NCBI GenBank assembly: GCA_977006965.1
Contig: OZ345368.1
Location: 2,754,791-2,818,790, forward strand
DNA length: 64,000 bases
Direction of reading: 5' to 3'
DNA from: Phymatolithon calcareum
Taxonomy: Eukaryota; Rhodophyta; Florideophyceae; Hapalidiales
Every line of letters begins with the position of its first letter. Positions within the stretch are counted from its first letter, which is position 1. The position numbers and the translations under genes were made by a program. This document shows positions 20,412 to 30,664 of the stretch, piece after piece. The notes beneath the pieces were generated by a model that was not told the origin of the DNA, ran no database searches, and saw nothing but the letters and a program-made list of their open reading frames with translations.

Positions 20412-23400
20412 TCAGTCTGTCATTTGTTTCGCTTTCGGTATTGCGTTTGCTGATGTCACGGCCAGACGCGGCCGAAGTGCTACTGTCGCGCCCCGTTCTT
20501 TCGTTAGTGCATCTCTACTGCGCTCACTAGCGCGTGCATTCAGAGTCTGCTGTAGACTCTTGCACGATGAGCGCAGAAACCGTTTAACTACAGACCGCAT
20601 GAGGGCGATCTCATCGGAACCGAAATTTTGCACTTTGAGTTCCGACTCGAACAAACACTCTAAGATAGACGGGAGTCGGTGGAGGCTTGATCGGTGGCCC
20701 ACGATGACCTGTACTGCATGATATCTAATCGTCATGAGGGCGATGAACAGATTCGCGATAGCAAGTTTCGGATACGTCAGGCCGCCTTGTCTTTCCAGGG
20801 CGCGGATGTCATCGTAGAGGGCATCCGAGCGCATCGGAGGCTGGCGGGGAATGCACCAATCCTCGATGATCTTTAAGTTCGCCTGTGCGCGAAGTCGTTT
20901 GGCAGTCCTAGTGGGGTTTTGCCCAGTGGGCACGTTTCGCATCGGTGAGATGCTTTTCTCTAACAGTTTTGCCTGCCGTTTCCGTTCCAGAGCCAATACC
21001 GCACCGCAAATCCGGGTCGTCACCTGAGTTCGGCGTTCGTCAAGGATACAGGTACTAGTATCTCTTGCGCGCACTGATACTGCAGTGAAAATTACCTCCT
21101 CGTCTGCGCGAGCCTTCTGCTCAGCGAGAAGAGCAAACACGGCGCTGGAATGGGATTCCTCGCGTTCGTGCCCAAGTACGGAATCAGCGTTGAACAACTC
21201 GTTCAGAGCGGAGGCTGCCCTTCCCGGCTCTAGATTGCTCTTTATAGCGCGTATCAGGGAGTGGCTGGCACTGCGCTTTGATTGGCGTTTGATCGCCTGA
21301 ACGAGTTGTTCGATGGTGGGATTCGCACTGCCTCCGTTCGTCTGCCTTACAAATGAGAACAAAGACTCTAACGGGTCCGTAGACAGCCGGCTCAACTGCA
21401 AGAAGCCATGTTCCGGTTTGTTAGGTGACGTACACTCTCTGTACAATAGAGCGCGCGTAGCTACGGAGGTCGAGTCCTGTTCAGCCCATATCGTAGAGCG
21501 GCTATTGGTGCGCCCCTTCGCGAGTAGGTCTACATAGTACTTCTCATGCCGTACCATGAGTCCTACCGTGGACTCCTCGTAGGTGGAAAGCTACACGCGC
21601 ATAGGACTCCGCATAAGGCAGTTAAGCCGAGTGGATCGAAACACATCAAAGCGAGAGCGTCCATGTTCTAGATGCCGCGCTAGAGCTCGCATTTCTCTCC
21701 GCTCTTGCACTGACTGGGATCGATCCGCCTTGACCCGTAACGCCGCCACGATGCGAGGACTGTACACTGCCAGAGCCGCCGGTACGGACATCTTGCCCCA
21801 CGCGTTCAGCTCAACGAAACTGTCCCTCAGCATTGGCTCCGGCTCTGGTAGGCCATCTCGCTGAGCTTTTGCATCTTCCGCCCGCAGGTCCATGATATGT
21901 CTCCACTTCAACGGGACGAACCCCGTTGCGTCAGGTACCTCGACGAATCGTCGACTTGTCCGTGTCGAATACAAGACATTGCGCTCGCGCTTGAAGAGAT
22001 GCGCAGGATCTCCACAGAGCATGATGGCATGCTTGGAGTACGGGTCGACGATGTATACCGGAAACCGCGAATGCGCGCGAGCTATACTGAGTACGAGCTC
22101 AGATGGCACCCGAGTAGTTCCGAACACATGGAAAGCATGCTCATTCATCACGGCCTGCCGGTCCACGAAGAGGTCCCCTAGACCGGCCGCGTCGGCAGAA
22201 TTATGCTCACCATCCCCTCCATCTGCGGGTACTCTCGCGCGTCCATGTGCCCCGCGGTCAACTGGCCTGACTGGTGCAGCCTTGGTCATCAAGGTCATTT
22301 CGGTACAGCCCGCGAGATCGGCCGAGTCACGACTTCTGCATTCCGTGTACATCGCGAATGAGCGAAGTCCTTTTAGGACAGGAGTTGCGGCATCATAACA
22401 GAGTGCTACCGGAGTGATTTCGTTGCACTCCAGACATTCTAGCAGATCGCCAAGCATCTGCATATAGTCCATAGCGCTCATAGTTGATGTACAGGGTACT
22501 ACGCGGACAACCTGTCGGACGCTGCTGTAGACGACTGTCAGTAAGAAAACCTCGGCAGCGCATGCATATTCGACGTCTTTCACAGCTGCGGTCCCCGTGA
22601 GGTAATGCGCAATGGAGTCCCCGTCCTCCACGAAGCCCACGAAGCGATTGCTTTTTGTCCACACTATGCTCTCCCGTATATGCACTCCATCATTCTGCAA
22701 TATTACGCGACGAGGAACCGCAGGGTGATCATCGAAATACTGCGCGAGTCGCCGGACACCACTGCGCGAAGATACGAGCAAATCGCGGGCGTCCACGTTT
22801 GCGACCTTCTGGATAGTTCCAATTGAAGGCACTCCTATCTCAGATGCCAGATAACGATATGTGCGCAGGCCGACCCTCGTAGAAAGATTGGCAAAAAAAG
22901 CGAGCACGCCATCACTCCAACGCCATCTCGTCTTTCCCCGTACACTGTTCGACATCAGTGACGAAACGAGCTCGAGCCCTAGTGCCGGCACGACACTTCT
23001 CGCCCGGGCTCTTCGGATGCATTCTATCAGCAAATCGGCGAAATTCACGCGGCCCAAATCCACCTCCGCCTGCTCTGACATTGCCTGCACCTCCTTCGTT
23101 CGCGTCACCTGTTCAGCGAGTTTTCTGTTTGCCACCTCAGCCCGCGTCTGCGCGCGTAGATTATCCTGGCGAAGTCGTTTGTTCTCCCGCTGAAGGCCTA
23201 GGATAGTCCCTTCGACTCGCACGCGCCGTGCTGTATCGGCTCTCAGATCTAACAGTGTCTGGCTCACGTTCACGTTCGCCGAAAACAGCCGCTTGTTCTC
23301 ACGTCGTAGGAACGACATCTCAGCTGCTGTACTGGTATCCCCATCTTCGCTTGTTTGTGGGCGGTCTAAATAGGGTAAAAGGCGCTGTATCTGAGGCATA

Positions 23401-23894
23401 GCATGGCCCATTCTCAAATGATCCGCGAACCAGTTCGCGTTTGAACTGCATAGCAACTCACAGGGCGACAACCATGTCGACTTGGAAAAATGCCCATTCG
23501 CCATTGCGTACGCTCGCAAGCATTCTTCGAGAGACGAAGACCACATCGCACTGTTTTCTTTTTCCGACGACTCCAAATCGCGTTCGTTCACAGCGTTCCC
23601 CCGGAAAGCGCACCATAACAGCTGACTTTGGACACTCTTCGAAGTGCGCAAATGAATCCAGTGCAGCTCACCAGCTAAAGTAATCCGGAATGCGAGGTGT
23701 AGTCCAATTGGAATGTACAGCACAGTACGGGATCGCCTTAGCTGTATCCTATAACTCGATATCGCCGCTGCATTAGTCGTTTCAAGCAGCGCTGCTCGAC
23801 CCAATCGCAACACATACAGTCGGCGCTGCTTCGTTGATCCATATGTCTGCGTGACGACGCCTTTCACAGGGCATCCACACGTCGGATGGCACAT
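20412..23894 (-). pseudogene. P-element/THAP9-like transposase with one nonsense codon
   Basis: Two ORFs, 23894-21591 and 21557-20412, are in the same frame and separated only by a TAG (complement 21591-21593) and 11 codons, giving about 1,160 residues in all. Landmarks in order: a Cys-containing N-terminus (MCHPTCGCPV) that is not a standard THAP finger; a coiled coil at about residues 190-275; ILQNDGVHIRE with a candidate catalytic Asp at 402; LCYDAATPVLKGL with Asp 501; DPAHLFKRERN at 629-639, matching the DPPHLLKxxRN motif of the superfamily; and, after the stop, LSTDPLESLFSFVRQTNGGS with NPT, equivalent to the QDPLExFFGxIR...GG..NPT signature. These order and motifs identify the RNase H-like P transposase with its GTP-binding insertion region. 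The TAG is one C-to-T step from CAG. The predicted role was excision and reinsertion of the surrounding element in the nucleus. Confidence 0.8.
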
Positions 23895-24465
23895 GTCGTC
23901 ACCTTAGGCGTTTGAAGGCCGATACAACAGTAGCAGCCGTGGCGCGATCCATCCAGGAGCGACTGGAAGGGGGCCAAAGTACATATCCAGCGTTTCGGTT
24001 TGGCGCCATTTTCATCTCCGTACATTTTTTCGGGCCCGACTGACGACGAAACAGTGCTCAACCTCTACCCCGTGCCAGCGATCGACACGGTTGGCTCGCC
24101 AGGTGTGATCCGACCTCACATCGACACGACTTATTACGTAAGAAAACCAAGAAAAGTTTGGAATAAAATCGAAAATATTCCTATAGGGAGTATACACGTC
24201 GCCACTGTATCGAAAAACCTACGAATTGATCATCTCTTCTCGAGCAGCTGCTCGCTAGCTTTACTGCACTCGACTTGGGCACCATTTTCTGCTCCTCGTC
24301 TATTGGTCGATGACCAGTCTACAGTATAAAATTTTGGCAGATAATATGAAACAGGCGAAAACCCCATACAATATGCTGCACACGCAGGGGTCTCTATCCA
24401 TTACTTTTTTGATACTGCAATTTTCAGTTTTACTCCCCCTCTATTACTTTTCCCCTGATCTGTGC

Positions 24466-25699
24466 TATTCAATTCAATACATGAGTGATGATAAAGATCC
24501 AGACTCCAGCCAATCAAATTGTCAGTGCATCCCTCTGGACAGGATGCTTATTGACGAAAAACCGGCTTTACTTCACATTTTAAAATTCTCCTGATTGCAA
24601 ATGAATTTCTCCTGTTCCAACGCGATGCCTCAATCAAATACTATTGTGTCTCGCACGCCCACATACATCGAATTATGAGACACGCATGTGCAAACGGTGA
24701 CGTCGGTAATGTGTGAATTGAATTGTCGTCAGAGCATGCTGCTTCAGCTCTTCCGCAGTCATTTATTATTCGGTTGGAGGGGGCGGCGCGAGTGGGCGCA
24801 GCGCGGACTAGCGCGAATGCGTGTGGGGTGGTTGCCGGCATTCGGCGCGCGCATTAATCACTGGTGCTGCACTGTAACTCATAAAGCAGGCGGCGACGGC
24901 GCTGTGCACTGTAAATAAATTTAGATCACAGGTACAGCAGCATGATCTAATTTCATTTTGAGTGCGCTCACAACGGTATGACATGGCTTCTGCGCCGTGT
25001 GCACCATAGAGCACACAGCATGGGGGAAATTGTAAGTTTTTATTTTAGAAGCCCTCAACGCCAGAGGCGCCGACACCAGAGCAGCTTCCCATGTGCTACT
25101 TTCGCATTGTCTAAAAATATCGCATCACACTATCATTTCTTCCGTCATTATTTTCTCTATTTCTAATAGTCTGTCCATCGCCTGCATTGTCTCGCCCTCA
25201 GTCTCTCCGTTGAGTTGCGGTCGTGTGAGATTGCGCTGCAGGGTCTCAAGGCTCTTCTCAGCAACCTCGCCGATCTATGAAACAGAGCCCCCTATGTGAG
25301 AAACCACTCGGCCACGTCGACATCTTACATTTAGTTTCATCCAGCATGCATGGCCGGTGCCAATCCCTGGTCAGTTAAGGTCTACTCTTAACACCACAGC
25401 CTTGCCGATACACTCTAGACAAAGATTCATTGATTTAACATCAATTCTGAAACAAAACTTTTTCTGTATACAGTACTTAGCTGTGGCTTAGGCACCGGCT
25501 GGTACAAAAAACATGAAAATTGCCTCAGGGTATTTTTGGAAAAGAGGATCCATGGATCGCCCAGTCATCTGTCTGCAACTGTCATACTGTATCTCTTGCA
25601 AGAGATACGTCAGCTTCATTCCTTCTGCGCCACATGCCATCACCGGTTCGCACATAAGCGCTTGCACTGCCCCCGAAACCACTCTCACGCATCCCGATC
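24466..25699. other. intergenic, no gene recognised
   Basis: Short ORFs only. A GC-rich patch at 24770-24900 and an AT/T-rich stretch near 25020-25170 stand out; neither codes for anything I can identify. The 200 bp before 25700 probably hold the promoter of the membrane-protein gene. Confidence 0.35.
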
Positions 25700-27004
25700 A
25701 TGGCGCACATCAACGATGAGCACATAGCGAATGCCGGCGTTGTGCATAATGGACTTGAAGTCGATCGGAGTAGTCGCAACTCGCAACAAAATTTCGGGAA
25801 CCTGGGTGCACAGAACTGTGATACAGAAGAGCACACAAAGCTGAGGTTGTTCGAGTCGTATTCTGAACCGAATCAGGAAACATTGACACCTAATCCGCAA
25901 ATGACCTGCGAGGAGTACAAGCAACTGTATGTTTCTGTGTTTGCATTTTCTTCAGATGGACCTGCAGGCGAGAGCAACCTTTGTGGCTTCGCCGATACAG
26001 CTCTTAAGGCCCTCAAAAGCTCGAGCTGTGATTTGAGGGTTTTGCCCATTGTGCTTCGAATGTTAAAAGGGAGATATTCAAGAACTCGTGGCCTGACACA
26101 CAAGGAGGCATTTGCATCTGCTGAGGAGCTAACCAAAGAAATCAACTACCAAAAGCTGCTAGATGATAGCCAGCATCGGACATGTGAAGACCTTTACGAA
26201 ATGGTTATGGAGAAGCGTGTCCATGACATTCCTATCAACATTGCTCTAGGAGTGCTGTGTGCATCGGCTTTAGTTGGACCGCTACCTCACTCCCCAAAAA
26301 ATTATGTGGAAGCCGGCGCTCAATTGGTATGTCTAAACCAACCAGACAAATCTTTTCGGTACCGTCGCCAAGAAATATTGAATCGCTTCAGCAATATAAA
26401 AATCAAGAACCATCCTGATGGGGCAGTAGTTGCATTGCCTCGATGGCTGAGATGGCTCAAGAACCTATACTTGTGTCTCGGGCTGTTGATCACACTATGT
26501 GTAACTATCTATGGCTGTTTAAAACGCCCTTACCCAATTGACGGCATCTCGGACGGCCTTAAGATATTCGGTTTTCTGGCCTTGCTCTTGCAGATATTTG
26601 GTTATCTGGTTAACGGGACTAAATCAAGCTACCGAGATATCTTGGAAGGCAACAGAGTGCTTTCAAATTCGCAGGATGTGGAAAGATGGATCTGCAATAA
26701 TGATATAAATTCACTCAAATGTGCGCTGGCCGCAGGAGCAGTAAATTCCGAGTGGCTCGACCCTTCAGGTAGTTGTTATGCCAAGGTGAAAGGAACTGGC
26801 AAAATACAACTGAGCCGAGGCTTATCACTAGGTCTTTACATATCAATGGGCTATCTCATCGACGGCGTTCTTGTTTATTACAATGGAGCAGAAACAGGTA
26901 CGTGTATCACTTGTAGCGAAACGGAATATCACATAACTGACGAATTCTCAGACAGTGATGTTACTTGGGTATATAAGCGAAATATCGTTGCTGGAGATAG
27001 TTAA
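25700..27004 (+). CDS. two-pass membrane protein of unknown function
   Basis: The intact, intronless ORF encodes 434 residues. The N-terminal about 245 residues are soluble and mostly helical (for example MLKGRYSRTRGLTHKEAFAS), followed by two adjacent hydrophobic segments at about 255-274 (LYLCLGLLITLCVTIYGCL) and 288-304 (LKIFGFLALLLQIFGYLV), then a C-terminal domain of about 130 residues with several cysteines (CNNDINSLKC, TCITC). No signal peptide is present, so both ends probably face the cytoplasm. I recognise no family. Composition is normal coding and there are no disruptions, so it may be a true host gene, isolated between two transposon-rich blocks. Confidence 0.6.
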   Translation: MAHINDEHIANAGVVHNGLEVDRSSRNSQQNFGNLGAQNCDTEEHTKLRLFESYSEPNQETLTPNPQMTCEEYKQLYVSVFAFSSDGPAGESNLCGFADTALKALKSSSCDLRVLPIVLRMLKGRYSRTRGLTHKEAFASAEELTKEINYQKLLDDSQHRTCEDLYEMVMEKRVHDIPINIALGVLCASALVGPLPHSPKNYVEAGAQLVCLNQPDKSFRYRRQEILNRFSNIKIKNHPDGAVVALPRWLRWLKNLYLCLGLLITLCVTIYGCLKRPYPIDGISDGLKIFGFLALLLQIFGYLVNGTKSSYRDILEGNRVLSNSQDVERWICNNDINSLKCALAAGAVNSEWLDPSGSCYAKVKGTGKIQLSRGLSLGLYISMGYLIDGVLVYYNGAETGTCITCSETEYHITDEFSDSDVTWVYKRNIVAGDS

Positions 27005-27234
27005 TAAAGCATCGCCTTACGACTATCGTCCGCGGTGGTAAAGTGCCCTAAACGGCGGAGCAAGGAAGCGATTTAGAACGCCTTGATGGAGAAAAGGTAC
27101 TGTTGTGAACTTAAGTCCGGATCCCCGACGCGACCCATTCACAAAACTTCTGTAAGTGTAGGTCATCTAAACAGGAGGTAAAATTCATTGTAGAGCTGTC
27201 TGCCATCTACGACGGGGACTGCGTTTGAGTGTCT
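27005..27234. other. short intergenic stretch
   Basis: No gene seen between the membrane-protein stop and the stop of the minus-strand ORF. Confidence 0.3.
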
Positions 27235-27651
27235 TCAAATGAAAACTTTGAAGAAGTTTGGAGGCGTTGAGGGGGGAGGCTTCTTCGCGCGACGCTTGCA
27301 GTAATTTTGCGCAGGTCGCTGATATTCTGCCTCTGGATCTGGATAACCTTCGGCTTCCTGTCTCAGGAAGGCTTCGCATTGATCACACGAGTAGCCTATT
27401 AGCGCTTTGCAGGCGCTACCAAGGACAGTCTGCTTGGCTGTGCACTGTTCTTTCTTCTGAAGTTTTTCTGCACAGCCTTTTGCCGCAGGGTCAACTGCAG
27501 CTACAGTTTTCAACCCTTCGAAGCGAGGGGTAGTCTTCAACGATCCATAAGCTGCCGCCACTTTTGCTTCCATTATCATGATAGCGTTTGAACTCGGTCT
27601 TGCTTCAGGTGCATCTCCCTTCTTCTCATTTCCCGGGGCCTTTGTCGGCAT
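27235..27651 (-). CDS. 138-residue Cys-containing ORF, divergent from the secreted-protein paralogue
   Basis: From the ATG at 27651 the minus-strand product is hydrophilic, with six cysteines clustered in the C-terminal half (KGCAEK, EQCTAK, SACKAL, SCDQCEAF, NYCKRR). The spacing suggests a helical CHCH-like or disulfide-bonded domain, but this is inference. There is no signal peptide at this start. The frame remains open upstream to 27891, but beyond 27707 it runs antisense through the duplicated secreted-protein gene and should be ignored. The ORF lies just outside the duplicated unit and shares the 120-bp intergenic space with the TATA box of the plus-strand pseudogene. Confidence 0.4.
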   Translation of the reverse strand: MPTKAPGNEKKGDAPEARPSSNAIMIMEAKVAAAYGSLKTTPRFEGLKTVAAVDPAAKGCAEKLQKKEQCTAKQTVLGSACKALIGYSCDQCEAFLRQEAEGYPDPEAEYQRPAQNYCKRRAKKPPPSTPPNFFKVFI

Positions 27652-27772
27652 CACTGCAGACGTATCGGGCTCAGGAGTAGAGGACGGGCGTTTTCGCCGG
27701 GGGTAGTCTCTGTCGCTATATAAGGACCTTCTCCGGTACCATGAAACCCCCCGACGCCAGAACAACTGCAAT

Positions 27773-28500
27773 ATGGTCGCCCTCTCCCAGCTTATCATCA
27801 CCGCTTTCCTGACCTTGATCTGTCTCCAGACCCCAGTTGCTACAAGATATAAGCTGAGTGGCGTTTTCCTGCTATGCGAGAAGGAGAACAAAAAAGGCCG
27901 CCCTTACGCCAAACTGTTTACGAGCTCAGATGGCGTTTCGATAACGTATCCGAGTAATTGGAGGAAAAGCTGGAAGTGGATCATCGTACGGTAACTTTGC
28001 CGATATTTGGCCTTTTTATAAAAAGGGTAAGAACGAAGGATTTGAAGGATTGAAATATTACTACCAGAAGTTCTATGTTTGCTCTTCGAAGTCCGGACAA
28101 AAGATCAGAATTGAGTACAGTAATGGCAGAGAAATTTACTGGGTAAGTCTTGCCGCGTCTTTATATTTTCGCTCCGCAACAAAAGTCTGACTCTTCTTCA
28201 CCTCAGTGCACTCTCGAAACCTGAAACCCGCGACTCAAGACAGTGGAATTTTTTCCCCCTCGAGGCTCTAAGCCAGAGGTAGGTTTTGATATTTCCGCCA
28301 GATCGTGTCGAAATCGACCACGCTAACATACAAGAACGATAGACCCTGTTTGTGGCCCAATGGCCTTCGCAACGTTGCCCCAAGCGTCTGCAGATGCGTT
28401 GGTAACTTTTAAATAAAAAACTTTCACTTCTTCTTCTTCTTCACCTCAGTGCGATGCGGAATATGAGGCAATGTCTGTAGAGTTCAAGATTGAACAGTAA
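27773..28500 (+). pseudogene. broken paralogue of the secreted-protein gene
   Basis: It is the counterpart of 8629-9130 with the same signal peptide and TATA box. Relative to copy 1, 17 bases are missing after 27960, shifting the frame to a stop at 27992. The intron donor GTAAGT is intact (about 28143), but a 226-bp insertion with a 17-bp target duplication landed on the acceptor, so two CACCTCAG acceptors now exist. The last exon (to TAA 28498-28500) is preserved. Confidence 0.8.
28209..28434 (+). mobile_element. short SINE-like or processed-RNA insertion
   Basis: Compared with copy 1, a 226-bp insert is flanked by the 17-bp direct repeat TCTTCTTCACCTCAGTG (28192-28208 and 28435-28451). The right end has AAATAAAAAAC followed by TTC repeats, resembling a degraded A-rich tail. 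The long target duplication and tail indicate LINE-assisted retrotransposition. I could not confirm Pol III A and B boxes, so it could also be a processed non-coding RNA. Confidence 0.65.
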
Positions 28501-30354
28501 TGGAGAGGGCGCTCTAGGTTCGTAACACATTGCACGCTGAAAAAGATTCACCTGAAGCAGTGGACTTGCTGCACTCCTTTTTTGTGCAATGAACAAGGCA
28601 CAGGAAACGAGGAAAGTTTTCTCTGATAATCTCCTTTATTCTCTTTAGTCTGAGCAGACGATCGAATGGATTATCGAAGTTATTTGGCTATCCACACAGG
28701 AAACACGATTGCAAACAATAGCACGAGCTTTGTGATGGATTTTGATAACGCAGTAGCGAGGCACCGCGAAAGGCGCACAGATCGAGAGCATGCGTGCGTC
28801 CGGTGCCAAGTGCAGTGAAACTAGTACCAGCTCGCGAACTACCTGAGAACATTGTGGAAACATGGGGTAGACCACCCATCCTATGTGGCGAAGACGTATG
28901 GAACGCGAGAGAGATCGGAGAATTTACACAGAACGCACTCAAAGTTTTCCTTGTACTTAGTGAATGCGCAAGTGGTCACCACAATTTGTTGGTATTTGAT
29001 GTCGTTATTTGTGACGTCTGCGCAGGCGGCCGGTTCAATTTCGACTTGGGCGTCTGGAGCACACCGTGCGTGCAGAGTGGTGGCTAGCGGAGACGCACTC
29101 CCGAATGCTGAAAGGATGCTTGCATGTGCGCCAACGTTCGGATGCAGTCCGATGCACAACGCGAAAAGAGTGCGAATGCAGTTATTGATAAGATACTTTT
29201 TTAACTAAGAATCTATGTAACAGCCGGGACACAGGAACACGAGGTGGAGAAAATTTGCAAATCCGGTACGATCCCGGTAGGGCCGAGGACCAGTGCATGG
29301 GATAGCAGATATAGTGCAGACTCTAACAGTATTGCTTGCATTCGAATTGCGTGCGTTTTTGGCCAGCTTGGGTGCAGTTTTAAGCTTTTCGCTTCCTTCA
29401 CATCGGATCATGGCCGCAACAGAAATGCTTTTCACTCCCGTAACCGATGGTTATCATAGTATGATAACCAAAATCTTATTTTGCACAAAAATCGCCCTCT
29501 CTCTTGAGTACTCTGGCTGCAACGAGAATGCGCTCACCTCTAAGATGAAGTTGGCAATCGATAGGACGGAAGTTTCCGAAGCCATTGGAACCATTTCTTT
29601 TCTACTAGAGTTCAAGATTGAACGGTAATGCACAAAGGCAAAGCTTCACCTGAAGCAGTTGACTTGCTGCACTGCTTTCTTGTGTACGAACAAGACACAG
29701 GAAACGAGGAAAGCTTTCTCTGAAAATCATTCTCCATTATTCTCATTAGTGTAGTACAGAACACACGATCGAATGGATTATCGAAGTTATTTGTTTATCC
29801 TAACGGTGGCTATCTACTCAGGAACCACGTTAGCTCAATATAATCAAATGGAATTTTACGGCGGTTGTTTTCAATACCTCTGAACCCTACTCGGAAGCCT
29901 AGCTAGATGTTCTACGGACTGTGCTCGATCGAGGACAGTCTGTAAGTATTACATAACACGAAGAGGTGAGGCTTACAAACAATGCCGGGTGACCAATAGA
30001 AATCAGAAAGTGGCGGTATCAGAAGGTGGCGTTATGGTCGAAAAGAGTTACAGCCAACAGAATTGGGAGGCGGACTGTGATGAATCAGAGAGCGCCAAGT
30101 CAATAAACGTGGCGACTTAGAGAACGCCAAGCTAATCAAGACATCAAATGGAGTTGGGCCAAGTGTTGCAATTGTAATGCACCCATAATCACGGTACTGT
30201 AACTTCTCAGCCTTGCATGACCGCTGCTTTGCTACTGTATCGCTTAACTTCTGCACCGCTTTGCTACTTTACCACGCACTCTAGCAAGCGAAGCGATGCT
30301 GCAGCATCATGGGGAGGCGCCCAACTTTTAAAACATTTTGCATTTACCTAAATC

Positions 30355-30633
30355 TTTAGACGCCCACTAAGCCCTGCAAAAGAACTGAGGGGAGACAGTC
30401 CTTAATCACAACACATGCTTCTCAAAAGCCCGATGCCTCTCCCTCTCAAGAAGAGGCTGGAAGGGCTGGCTTTTATAGCCTTTTACAATACCCTAAATCT
30501 ATCAATTACCTTATCCACGCAATCCAGTCTTTTGCCCTGGTTGCGAAAGTAAATGCCCCGTAATTATGGGTTACCTCTTAAAGTGTCGTTCTGCTCCTTG
30601 CTTGGCGAACGCTTGGTATCGTCCCATATCTAC
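30355..30633 (-). repeat. LTR (3' LTR in element orientation)
   Basis: Matches 41196-41473 with few differences, including AAGAAGAGG against AATGAGAGG and one indel in TTTTGCCCTGG. High LTR identity indicates recent insertion. Confidence 0.9.
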
Positions 30634-30664
30634 AGTGCCCCATGGCTCTGCTTAGCAGAGGCAT

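Larger units (their letters stand above)
18830..24456 (-). mobile_element. P-element-like DNA transposon, 5.6 kb
   Basis: Thirty-three-base perfect terminal inverted repeats lie at 18830-18862 and 24424-24456 (ends AGGGGAAAAGTAATAG...). They are flanked by GATCTATGC (18821-18829) and GATCTGTGC (24457-24465), a near-perfect 9-bp duplication that may equally be read as 8 bp plus a C at the TIR tip. The element holds two convergent ORFs: a transposase of the P/THAP9 superfamily on the minus strand (20412-23894) and an unknown 389-residue ORF on the plus strand (19162-20328). Element size and TIR length suit P elements (about 31-bp TIR, 8-bp duplication). One nonsense codon interrupts the transposase, so this copy is probably inactive but young. 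Confidence 0.8.

Noticed and set aside
27652-27891. N-terminal extension of the 138-residue minus-strand ORF
   Set aside because: From 27707 upwards it is antisense to the duplicated secreted-protein gene, including its TATA box and signal peptide; a similar antisense frame exists in copy 1 for the same trivial reason.
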